A DNA stretch of 16,091 nucleotides. Origin: Stephanodiscus triporus. Taxonomy: Eukaryota; Bacillariophyta; Thalassiosirophyceae; Thalassiosirales; Thalassiosiraceae. Location of the stretch: NCBI GenBank assembly GCA_036939755.1, contig JALLAZ010000481.1, positions 1 to 16,091 on the forward strand, written 5' to 3'. The number at the start of each line of letters is the position of its first letter. Within the stretch, counting starts at the first letter, position 1. Below the pieces are notes generated by a model. The model was given only the letters and a program-made list of their open reading frames with translations. It had not been told where the DNA came from and did not search any database. The position numbers and the translations under genes were made by a program. Shown in pieces: positions 8,484-15,822 of this stretch.

Positions 8484-11400
8484 TCATTCTTCATCCCCCT
8501 CATCATAACTCACTGCCTTAATAAGATCCCTCTTGCTTCGGGAATTGGCACCAGACAGTTTATTCGCACCAAACGTAGGCGCAGACCCATCATCCAAGGA
8601 GATCATAAAGTCCTCAAGGCCGGTAGAATCTAGTTTCAAGCCCTTTTCGTTGGCAAGATGCAGGCAGCAGATGAAGTAAAAGGAAACCGTGACATCACTC
8701 TGACTTTGGGCCATTTCCATCCTTTCCACCGTCTCCTTAAAAGATACGAATCGAGGCTCGCCCTTGAGGGGGCCCTCCTCATAAATATCATCCCCCTTCT
8801 CTTCTTCGGCGGCATCTTCCTTGATTTGGGGTGCCGTCCAGACGGTCTTATCTTCCAGCTCGGCCCACAAATCTTGCTTGAGGCGACGCACGTCCACCTT
8901 CTTGGCGACAGTGGCATAGGCGATGTCGATCTTCTCGACCTTGCGGACTTCTTCGAAATCAATATTGTAATCGGCATCATCATCTCTGGGTTCGTCATCT
9001 TCATCGTCGTATGCAAAGGTAAATCCGCCATCATCATTTCCACCGAAATCTTTATCATCGTCGACAAATCCAAGCGCATTGTCTTCTACATCATAGAATC
9101 CAACTGTCTTGCTCCCATGCTCCGTATGGCCAACATTGCTCTTACGAACGACGGCACTCGGGCGAGAGAAGAGCCTTGTGAGCTGTGATATGTCAACATT
9201 GGCATCGGGAGGGAGTAGGAAGTCCTTCTCAGCTTGGGGCATCTGGTATTGATCTTTCTTCGTCTTCTTGCTACCCTTGATAGTTTTCTGCTTTTCAAAG
9301 ATCGCATCAACTCTTAGAGTGTAGGGGTGGATGTTGATATAAAGAGTATTCGGTGTTAGTAACATGGAAATAACATGGCATCATGGAAATGAAGGACGAT
9401 GTCACGCTTCGTTCGCGGGAACTCACTCAGCAGTCTCTCCAAAATCAATGAACAAACGATCTTTCTTTACGGCCTTCTTTCGCTCCTTCTTCTCCCCGGG
9501 TCCATCGTCGAACATGACAGTTTTCTTCCCTGATACCCCCCTCTCGTCCTTCCTGGTCGAGGCCGGCTTCTTCTTCCAATGCTGGGAACCCGCCCACAAA
9601 TTACCGTCCGTCGCCCTCTCGAGCTTCTTCATGTCGAAGAACGCGTATTCACCATTCCCGCCCGAGGCGCCGCCCTCGTAGAACGCATCGCCGTCGCAGA
9701 GCGCATCCAGGAGGACCTTGGTATTATTGTACGATCGCGGGTCGACGAACGTCCCTGGCGGTGGAGACGCGTCGTCATCGTTCGGCGCGAATTCTCCCTC
9801 CCCGCCGAAATCCTCGGCCGCGAAGTCGCCCGTCCCTCCCGCCCCGTCGTCGTCTTCGTGATCGTCCATGTCCATGGACAGCCTGAAGTTCGTGTCGAAC
9901 GACATCCCCAGGACGCTGCCCCGACTCCTCTCCATGGCGATCACGTGGATGGACCGTTCGGCCTCCTTCTCCTCCTCCTCGCTGTGTGCATCCCGAAAGC
10001 GATTTTCGTTCGACGAAAGAAAAATGAGCCCTCGCGAAAATATTGCGGAGGCGAAAAAAATCGTCCTCGCAAGAGAAGGGCGACAACGAAGGGAAACTCA
10101 CGGCGCGTCGTAGAGCCTCAGCCTCTTGCGCCCGCCCGCGGCGGCGTCCCTCTCGTCCACGGCGTAACCCTCCTCCTCGAGCGCGGCGTAGTCGCGACGG
10201 AGGGATTCGAGCTGAGGCACGAACGGCACCGAGGCGGGGGTGCGGTGTCCGATCGAGGCGAGCGCCGACACGAGCTTGGCGGCGAGCCTCGAGACGTCGA
10301 TCTCGCGCTCGTCCCAGGCGGTCGCACACCTGGGGTCGACGACGTTGACGTTGTCCTTGGCCCCGACGTCGTCGTCGTCTTCCTCGTCCTCCTTGGAATC
10401 GAAGACGATGCGACACCCGCGCTGCGAGACGCCGAGGTTCCCGAGGAGCAGACCTTTGGCCCCGCCCTCGTCGAACGACTTGGACATCTTATGAAAGAGT
10501 GGGTCGATGTCGTACGCCGAGTCGAGCTTGGACATGTTGATGTTGGCTGCAGGACGGATACAAAAAATGAAATCGGGGGTAGAATTCGCGGACGATGGAA
10601 GATTAGGAAACGCCGATTCGGGGGGGCACGAGATCAAAATGGTAGGATGCGAAAATAATAAGAACGCATCGCGACGGAGTCTATTCATTTCGCGGCACAG
10701 AGAGGAAAAGAGAATTTGGTACGTGTTTTTTTGTTCCCTCACCCATGTTCGTCTCGAGCGTGTCGGCCGTCCTCGTCGTCGTCCTCCTCTTCGCAGCCCT
10801 CTCGCCGCCGCCCTCCTCCCCCGCGCGGCCGTCGTCGTCCCCGCGAACATCGTCCGCCCCGCCGGCGTCGGCGCCGTCGTCCCTCCCGCCGGAGACGTCC
10901 GACCGGTTGAGGTTGGCCAGCACCCGGAACGACGACAGGTGGACGTCGTCGACCCTGTAGGAATATATCTTGACGGAAGCGTCGATGGCGCAGCTCGCCC
11001 TCGCGAAGTTCACCCTCCCCCTCTCCTCCTTGGACATGGCCTTCCTCGCCGCCGCCGCGCGCGGCCCGTCCCCCGCGCCGTATCCAGGGCTCGTCCCTCC
11101 CCCGTCGTCGTCGTTCCCGCCACCCGCCCCGCCGTCCTCGTCGATGAACTTGTCCATGTTCTCGATGAGCCTGAATCCCCAGCTGTTGTTCGCGTTGATC
11201 TTGTTCTCGGCGTTCATGCGTATGGCGCGGCGGTAGATCTCGCCGAGGTGCTCGGAGGAGGCGGGGACGTCGGATCCGGTCCCGTCGTCGCCGTCGAGGG
11301 CGGCGCCGGAGGGGGAGGGCGCCGCGTCGTCTCCTCCCCCGCCCGAGGACAGGCGGAGGAAGCGGGCCGAGGACCGACGGCGGCGCCTCTGCTGCTTCTG

Positions 11401-11769
11401 CTGTCCGCCTCTCTTCCCGCCCCTCGCGGCGGCGGCGGCGGCGGCGACCTCCCCGCCGCCCCCGCCGTCGCCGCCCTCAATGGCCGCGGCGCCGTCCAGG
11501 ACGAATTCGGCATCGTCGTCGTCACCGTCGTCCACGTCATCGCCTTCCCCCGCGGCGTCCGCCCCGAAGTGGGATCCGCTCCGACGACGACCTCGACGGC
11601 CGGGGGACAGGATCGTCGGCTTCTTGGGCGAGATGGACACGCGCTTCTTCCCCGGCCGCTGTTTCGATCCCGTCGCCGCCGCCGCCCGGGGCGGCTTCCC
11701 CCCCGTCGCCGCGTCGTTTTCTTCGGCGACTGGTTGGTTGGGATCGGCGTTTTCTGTCATGGTCGTCAT
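8484..11769 (-). CDS. NCAPH: condensin I kleisin subunit CAP-H / Barren (Brn1)
   Basis: CAP-H bridges SMC2 and SMC4 and recruits CAP-D2 and CAP-G in condensin I, which compacts mitotic chromosomes. The model is complement(join(8484..9312, 9427..9981, 10102..10546, 10743..11769)), 951 aa, all joins in frame. Family blocks seen: NKINANNSWGFRLIENM (189-205); FARASCAIDASVKIYSYRVD (255-274); TLETN at the exon 1 end leading into NINMSKLDS and DIDPLFHKMSKSFDEGG in exon 2; and a C-terminal FYFICCLHLANEKGLKL (887-903). The N-terminal tail has two full CDK-type sites, SPKK (S47) and SPGR (S55). It is longer than the human protein (about 740 aa) because of Asp/Gly/Ala-rich insertions at about 70-175, 210-245 and 290-330. 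The start is the ATG at 11769; an ATG at 11760 is the alternative. Exons 1-3 are very GC-rich and exon 4 is near 48% GC. Confidence 0.93.
9313..9426 (-). other. CAP-H intron 3
   Basis: On the minus strand the donor is GCTGA|GTGAGT at 9426 and the acceptor is CACTCTAAG at 9313, 114 bp. The join makes GA|A (Glu) and reads ETAEVDAIFEK. The acceptor two bases further on would give a stop, so this one is preferred. The GC level changes sharply across this intron. Confidence 0.85.
9982..10101 (-). other. CAP-H intron 2
   Basis: The minus-strand donor is GCGCC|GTGAGT at 10101 and the acceptor is GCACACAG at 9982, 120 bp. The join makes CC|C (Pro) and reads YDAPEEEEKEAERSIHV, which is acidic linker typical of the kleisin centre. 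Confidence 0.85.
10547..10742 (-). other. CAP-H intron 1
   Basis: The minus-strand donor is ATGG|GTGAGG at 10742 and the acceptor is GTCCTGCAG at 10547, 196 bp. The join makes G|CC (Ala) and rebuilds the conserved TLETNMANINMSK stretch. The one-base-earlier GG|TGAG reading would break the frame. Confidence 0.9.
11428..11450. repeat. GCG trinucleotide run (poly-Ala in CAP-H)
   Basis: A GCG-type triplet run on the plus strand encodes most of an Ala run in the CAP-H N-terminal insertion, about residues 109-115. It is one of several simple-sequence expansions in the GC-rich block. Confidence 0.75.
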
Positions 11770-12110
11770 GCTCTCTTATGATGTGGTCGTTCCTCTCGCT
11801 CCTCAGCCGGATGCCGTCGGCCATGTGCCCACGCGCCAAAAAAATTCAGACGGCAAAAAGAATGTGAAGAATTTGGCCAACAACCAACGGCTACTCTTCC
11901 TTCGTCTACTACTGATTCCGAAACATTTGATTACATGCACTCAGGGGTCCTCTCTCTAAAGTAGAAATTGTTTTGGACTCTGTAATCTACCACCAATGAA
12001 ATTTGGCGCCAAAGGAAATCCGAAAATCGGGGGAGCGATGCCCCTACTACCTATCGTACTTAGTACGTAGAGTGCATCTACCTAGATTACCCTCCAAAAA
12101 TTCGTCCGCC
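11770..12110. promoter_or_regulatory. divergent promoter, CAP-H / quinone oxidoreductase, with E2F-type sites
   Basis: This is a 341-bp head-to-head spacer. GCGCCAAA at 11833-11840, 64 bp upstream of the CAP-H ATG, is a perfect TTTSSCGC E2F consensus on the minus strand. TTTGGCGCCAAA at 12002-12013 is a 12-bp palindrome containing the consensus on both strands, 97 bp upstream of the oxidoreductase ATG. The middle of the spacer is much AT-richer than the flanking coding sequence. E2F-DP control of condensin at S/G2 is the natural reading, but binding is not shown. Confidence 0.6.
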
Positions 12111-13196
12111 ATGACGATCCCACCCACGATGAGGGCGGTGGTGGTCGATTCCACCGGCGGGATCGACGTCCTGACCTACAGGTCGGACCATCCCACCCCC
12201 ATGCGCGTCCCCCCGGGTCACGCCCTCGTGAGGAACGAATACGCGGGCTTGAACTTCATCGACACCTACCACCGTAGCGGCCTGTACGCTCGAGAATGTC
12301 CCTTCGTCATCGGACAGGAGGGCGGCGGCGTCGTCGCCGGGTTGCACGAAGACGACGACGACGACGACGACGACCCATCCTCCTCCTCTTCCGCCGCCGT
12401 CGTCAAAGTCGGCGATCGCGTCGCGTATGGATCCCTCGTCGGATCGTACGCCGAGTACTCCCTCGTGCCGGTCGACAGGCTCGTTCGCGTTCCGGATTCG
12501 ATCGACATGTCCGTCGCCGTGGCGTGCATGACGCAGGGCCTCACGGCGCATTATCTCTCGTCGTCGGTGGGGGCCGGGATCGCGCGTCCCGGCGACTGGG
12601 TCCTGGTGTACGGCGCCGGGAGCGGCACCGGACGATGGACGGCGCGGATGTGCCAGATCAGGGGATATCGCGTCATCGGGGTCACGTCGCGCCGCAAGGC
12701 GGAGGGGTACGACGATGAGGCGGCCGCGGCCGCGGCCTTCGGGTGCGAGGAGCTAATCGTGCTCGAGAACGAGCCGGGGAGGTCGTACGCGTCGTACGGG
12801 TCCGCCGACGTCGCGAGGCGCGTTATGGACGTCACGGCCGGGAACGGGTGCAAGCTCGTGATCGACGGCGTCGGGCTCTCGACATACGAGATTTCTCTCG
12901 ACTGTCTATCGGTTCGGGGGCTGTTCGTGTCGTACGGCAACGCCTCCGGGCCCGTGCCCGCCTTTCCCGTGCTGCGCCTGCTGTCGAGGAGCGCGTACGT
13001 GACCCGTCCGAAACTGAACGACTACGTCGCGACGAGGGACGAGTTGCTGACGAGGGCGAACGAGGTGTTCGAGTGGGTGAGGACGGGGAAGCTGGACATC
13101 GTCATCGATAGGGTGTTCGCACTGGATGAAGCGGCGGCGGGGCACGAGTATTTGGAGGATGGCAGGACAAGGGGCAAAGTTCTTTATAAAATTTGA
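12111..13196 (+). CDS. NAD(P)H:quinone oxidoreductase, zeta-crystallin type (MDR family)
   Basis: This is a 361-aa single-exon medium-chain dehydrogenase/reductase without structural zinc cysteines, of the quinone reductase (QOR) branch, which reduces quinones with NADPH. Visible: an MRAVVV start of the catalytic fold (7-12); GLNFIDTYHRSGLY (46-59), the QOR signature; PFVIGQEGGGVV (64-75); GDRVAYGSLVGSYAEY (101-116); the Rossmann loop GAGSGTG (168-174) where bacterial QOR has AAAGGVG; and the C-terminal GRTRGKVLYKI. An Asp8/Ser5 insertion at about 81-94 interrupts the loop before KVGDRV. The start at ATG 12111 has a good context (TCCGCCATG); an in-frame ATG at 12129 would begin directly at the conserved core. 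The frame is open upstream to 12003 but without an ATG. The ending and motifs are complete, so the gene looks intact. No clear targeting peptide is seen. Very GC-rich throughout. Confidence 0.9.
   Translation: MTIPPTMRAVVVDSTGGIDVLTYRSDHPTPMRVPPGHALVRNEYAGLNFIDTYHRSGLYARECPFVIGQEGGGVVAGLHEDDDDDDDDPSSSSSAAVVKVGDRVAYGSLVGSYAEYSLVPVDRLVRVPDSIDMSVAVACMTQGLTAHYLSSSVGAGIARPGDWVLVYGAGSGTGRWTARMCQIRGYRVIGVTSRRKAEGYDDEAAAAAAFGCEELIVLENEPGRSYASYGSADVARRVMDVTAGNGCKLVIDGVGLSTYEISLDCLSVRGLFVSYGNASGPVPAFPVLRLLSRSAYVTRPKLNDYVATRDELLTRANEVFEWVRTGKLDIVIDRVFALDEAAAGHEYLEDGRTRGKVLYKI
12347..12373 (+). repeat. GAC trinucleotide run (poly-Asp in the oxidoreductase)
   Basis: Eight successive GAC codons encode an Asp run, followed by TCC/TCT codons for Ser. 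This simple-sequence expansion lies in a surface loop of the quinone oxidoreductase and is probably variable in length between strains. Confidence 0.85.
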
Positions 13197-13328
13197 CGCG
13201 ACTATTGAACATTACTGTATTTCATTTCGAAATTTTTGCGATACCGTGTGCAGAATGCATACATACTACGAATGACACAGAGGAATTAAAAATGAGCCGG
13301 GCGGGATGGATGCGCAAAACGTGCAACC
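13197..13328. terminator. convergent 3' region between the oxidoreductase and the tail-anchored gene
   Basis: This is a 132-bp AT-rich gap between two converging stops. It contains the 10-bp palindrome ATTTCGAAAT at 13224-13233 and T/A-rich stretches suitable for 3'-end formation. No defined polyadenylation signal stands out. The GC content drops sharply right at 13197. Confidence 0.35.
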
Positions 13329-14450
13329 TCATAAGAGCAAAATGATGGCAAAGGCAATACCCAGACTTGAAACAGACGTCGCGGCTACTATTCCAACAAC
13401 TGGAATGGCAGCCTTCCTCCCATTTTCATTCGCGACATGGTCATTTAATCTCAACTCCTCTTTCTGATCGGCTGTTCTGTCTGGCTCGATGATTATGACA
13501 TCATCATCATCATAACTTGATGATAAATCGTCTGTGCCGCATTCTTCAACGTTTGACGCATCGTCACTTTTTATTACGGCGATTTCATTACTTGATAATT
13601 TCTCCTTTTTGGACATCCAGAAATGAAAGAGGTTAATCTTCTCCGGAAACTTGTCACCATGATCGGACGATGATTTTTTGCGTTCCGGTGGAAAATTCAC
13701 AAGGAGGATCCCCTCGTCGCAATCTGGTTGTCTATCCCTTCTCATATTGCATCCGGTCGCAATATTCGACAAGTGATCTACGTTGGTCGGAAATTCCGAC
13801 TCTGCAACCTTTGAACCATTGCAATCAAACCGTGGCCAAGGGTTCCTCGAGAATATCAACCGCAAATCACCAACCTTCGCTCTGCGCACAGGTTCTCCAA
13901 TTATCTCGCGTTCTCGTCGATGCCATCTCCGGCCCACGTCTTGATCTCGAATGATTAGCTCGATGTCGTTATCATTATTTTGTCGAATGGAAAATCTTTG
14001 TGATTCAGACTTCACGAAGCCATTTCGGCTAGAGCGAAGGTTGAATAGCTCAGCTTCTATCGCGTCTCGATTCTGAATATATCGTCTTGGCGGACCTGGC
14101 GAAAGTCCTTTAGTCAGTCGCGACTCTCGCCTAGAGTCGCAAGTAGTAGCTGACACGGGTAGTAGATCCATGCTGGATGCAGCTGCAGGTGAAAGCTGCG
14201 GCAACTTTGACGTCTGCTTGAGCATGCCTTCACGTTCACGATCGCAGTTCCTCCCGTCCTCCTCGGCCCGCTCATCATCGTACCCGCTCAACATGTCATC
14301 CCCAACGTCATGCTCGTCGTCGTCCTCGGACAGCAGACCATTCACCTCCAAAGCTTTTTCGTCGCATCCACTTCCGAACTCATTTGCCTCCATAATGTCG
14401 CCTGTGGAGAAAAGGAGGATGCGGTGGTGGCAGACGTTGGTGTTGTTCAT
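13329..14450 (-). CDS. acidic tail-anchored membrane protein, unknown function
   Basis: I do not recognise this 373-aa protein. It is rich in Asp/Glu/Ser/Arg and mostly looks disordered, with acidic runs SEDDDEHD (41-48) and SSYDDDDVIII near 310-320. A central stretch (about 120-210, including RRYIQNRDAIEAELFN and GDLRLIFSRNPWPRF) looks the most folded. The last 27 residues (347-373, starting AAIPVVGIVAA and ending AIILLL) form a hydrophobic helix that reaches the C-terminus, so it is probably a tail-anchored protein of the ER, mitochondrial or plastid outer membrane facing the cytosol. The start is unsure: ATG 14450 gives MNNTN, but a pyrimidine tract and CCACAG acceptor at about 14411-14401 (minus strand) suggest an intron in the leader, with ATG 14393 (MEANEF) as the true start. 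It is head-to-head with the glycosyltransferase-like gene. Confidence 0.7.
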   Translation of the reverse strand: MNNTNVCHHRILLFSTGDIMEANEFGSGCDEKALEVNGLLSEDDDEHDVGDDMLSGYDDERAEEDGRNCDREREGMLKQTSKLPQLSPAAASSMDLLPVSATTCDSRRESRLTKGLSPGPPRRYIQNRDAIEAELFNLRSSRNGFVKSESQRFSIRQNNDNDIELIIRDQDVGRRWHRREREIIGEPVRRAKVGDLRLIFSRNPWPRFDCNGSKVAESEFPTNVDHLSNIATGCNMRRDRQPDCDEGILLVNFPPERKKSSSDHGDKFPEKINLFHFWMSKKEKLSSNEIAVIKSDDASNVEECGTDDLSSSYDDDDVIIIEPDRTADQKEELRLNDHVANENGRKAAIPVVGIVAATSVSSLGIAFAIILLL

Positions 14451-14608
14451 CCGCTCGCCATTCCCTTTTGTTCGGCTTGCGCGAAAACGTATGTAAATAC
14501 TTCACGTAGGAATTTGTAGCAAAAAGCAACGCCAACGAAAGAACGCCAAATTTTGGAAACCAGCTTTAATCACCGCACCATCTCTCCGCCCGAGAACGGC
14601 CAGCCGCG
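14451..14608. promoter_or_regulatory. short divergent promoter, tail-anchored / glycosyltransferase-like genes
   Basis: This 158-bp spacer sits between two divergent starts. GCGCGAAA at 14479-14486 fits the E2F consensus TTTSSCGC on the minus strand. Two AACGCCAA copies lie near 14528-14549, the second reading ACGCCAAA (14543-14550), one base off the consensus. If the left gene has a 5' intron, part of this spacer is transcribed. Confidence 0.4.
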
Positions 14609-15685
14609 ATGAAGCTCAGGTTGAACCGACGGACGAGATTGACCCCGGCGGTGGACTTCCCGCTACTTCTAAAGAAAGTAAGAACTCCCTTTTTATTCTC
14701 CTGCGCCGCTCTTATCATCACAACTGTCGCGAGATATAATCGCACACTTGGGGGGTCCGGGAGACTAAGACAAAGTCGACCTAAAAATGCCCCATTTGTT
14801 GCCATAGTTGCTTGCACCAAGACGGGTGATCATAAACCCGCTGAATTTATGGAGCAGAAACTCCTTGCGTCTATTTATAAAACCATCACTGAGACAGAAC
14901 GTGCCAGGTACCGCGTGGAACTGATTCTCGGCTATGATCACGATGATGAATATTGGCGGCAGGACATTAACCATCATCTTTCGCCAAAAAATAGTGCCGG
15001 ATCGGTCATATTTGACGACCTCGAACCGATACCTGTCAACTATGTCTCAATACGGAAAGATCCAAAAGGAGAACGACCCAATCGTATCCCCTTCAACGAA
15101 TTGTGTCAAGCAGCACTCGACTATGGAGCGACATACATAGTGAGAATCAATGACGATTCTGAATTCGTGACGACTGGCTGGATCACAGCAGCAGCGAATG
15201 CACTGAAATCATTTTCCCCGTCATATGTTGGGGTAGTTGGACCTACGTGCAAACAAGGGAATCAGAACATTATGACGCATGATATGGTACATGCTCCCAC
15301 TCACTTCTCGATATTTGATACGTATTATCCAAAAGAATTCGATAATTATTACGTTGATGATTGGATGACACGTGTCTATGGGAAAGAACGAACGAGACAA
15401 CTAAATGATTGGGAGGTGGTGCACCAGTTAGTTTCGCAGCGGTATGTAGCTACCTACCACCAGGGCAAACTGTTGAAAAAGTTGGTGATGGAAGGCGCTA
15501 AAAAAGTAGAAAGAGTGCTCTCCAATTTGGAAAGGTTGAGTATGAATGCGGTAGTTTCTGATTTGGACAAAATGATTCAACGGCATGAACTTCGAATTTT
15601 GGGAACAGCCGCAATTGAAGGTGTAGATGGCCCAATGCGTGAAATGCATTATTTGTCTTCTATGGAAAAGTTGCCGACTAGGTAA
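14609..15685 (+). CDS. type II membrane protein, GT-A glycosyltransferase-like
   Basis: As one exon the protein is 358 aa. A basic N-terminus and a short hydrophobic segment (about 26-41, TPFLFSCAALIITTVA) suggest a Golgi or ER signal anchor. The lumenal part begins with a beta-strand-like PFVAIVACT (62-70), then VELILGYDHDDEYW (103-116), and a DxD-like YIVRINDDSEF (177-187), which is where GT-A enzymes hold the nucleotide sugar and metal. Next come VGVVGPTCKQGN (208-219), HFSIFDTYYPKEF (232-244) and YYVDDWMTRVYG (247-258), the last with a second Asp pair typical of the acceptor side. I infer a nucleotide-sugar transferase; family, donor and acceptor are unknown. The stop at 15683-15685 lies inside a good donor (AG|GTAAGG). 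If that is used, the model is join(14609..15681, 15771..15822), 374 aa, ending RYNNYVFEHVRKLTFFT. Confidence 0.75.
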   Translation: MKLRLNRRTRLTPAVDFPLLLKKVRTPFLFSCAALIITTVARYNRTLGGSGRLRQSRPKNAPFVAIVACTKTGDHKPAEFMEQKLLASIYKTITETERARYRVELILGYDHDDEYWRQDINHHLSPKNSAGSVIFDDLEPIPVNYVSIRKDPKGERPNRIPFNELCQAALDYGATYIVRINDDSEFVTTGWITAAANALKSFSPSYVGVVGPTCKQGNQNIMTHDMVHAPTHFSIFDTYYPKEFDNYYVDDWMTRVYGKERTRQLNDWEVVHQLVSQRYVATYHQGKLLKKLVMEGAKKVERVLSNLERLSMNAVVSDLDKMIQRHELRILGTAAIEGVDGPMREMHYLSSMEKLPTR

Positions 15686-15770
15686 GGTGTTATTGTAGAC
15701 TTACTAAATTTAGTCTTAGTATTGGATATCCTTTGCATGTACGATACCACCTTTTCATCTTTTCTCTTAG
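15682..15770 (+). other. possible last intron of the glycosyltransferase-like gene
   Basis: The donor is ACTAG|GTAAGG at 15682, and the acceptor follows a strong pyrimidine tract, TTTTCATCTTTTCTCTTAG, ending at 15770. The intron would be 89 bp, within the size range of the others here. Splicing makes AG|A (Arg) and adds 16 residues before TAA at 15820-15822. Both forms are open, so RNA evidence would decide. Confidence 0.5.
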
Positions 15771-15822
15771 ATACAATAATTACGTTTTCGAGCATGTGAG
15801 GAAACTCACATTCTTCACATAA

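Noticed and set aside
9579..11781. Very long plus-strand frames (359 and 424 codons) opposite CAP-H
   Set aside because: They lie antisense to clearly conserved CAP-H exons, cross its introns without logic, and encode Arg/Pro/Val-rich low-complexity sequence. High GC removes stop codons, so they are composition shadows.
12003..12110. Upstream extension of the quinone oxidoreductase frame
   Set aside because: Open but without an ATG, and it contains the E2F-type palindrome. The ATG at 12111 has a good context and sits six codons before the conserved fold.
9427..13196. Horizontal transfer as the cause of the GC-rich block
   Set aside because: The block begins inside CAP-H, a vertically inherited eukaryotic gene with introns, and ends at another ordinary eukaryotic gene. 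Local GC bias explains it better.
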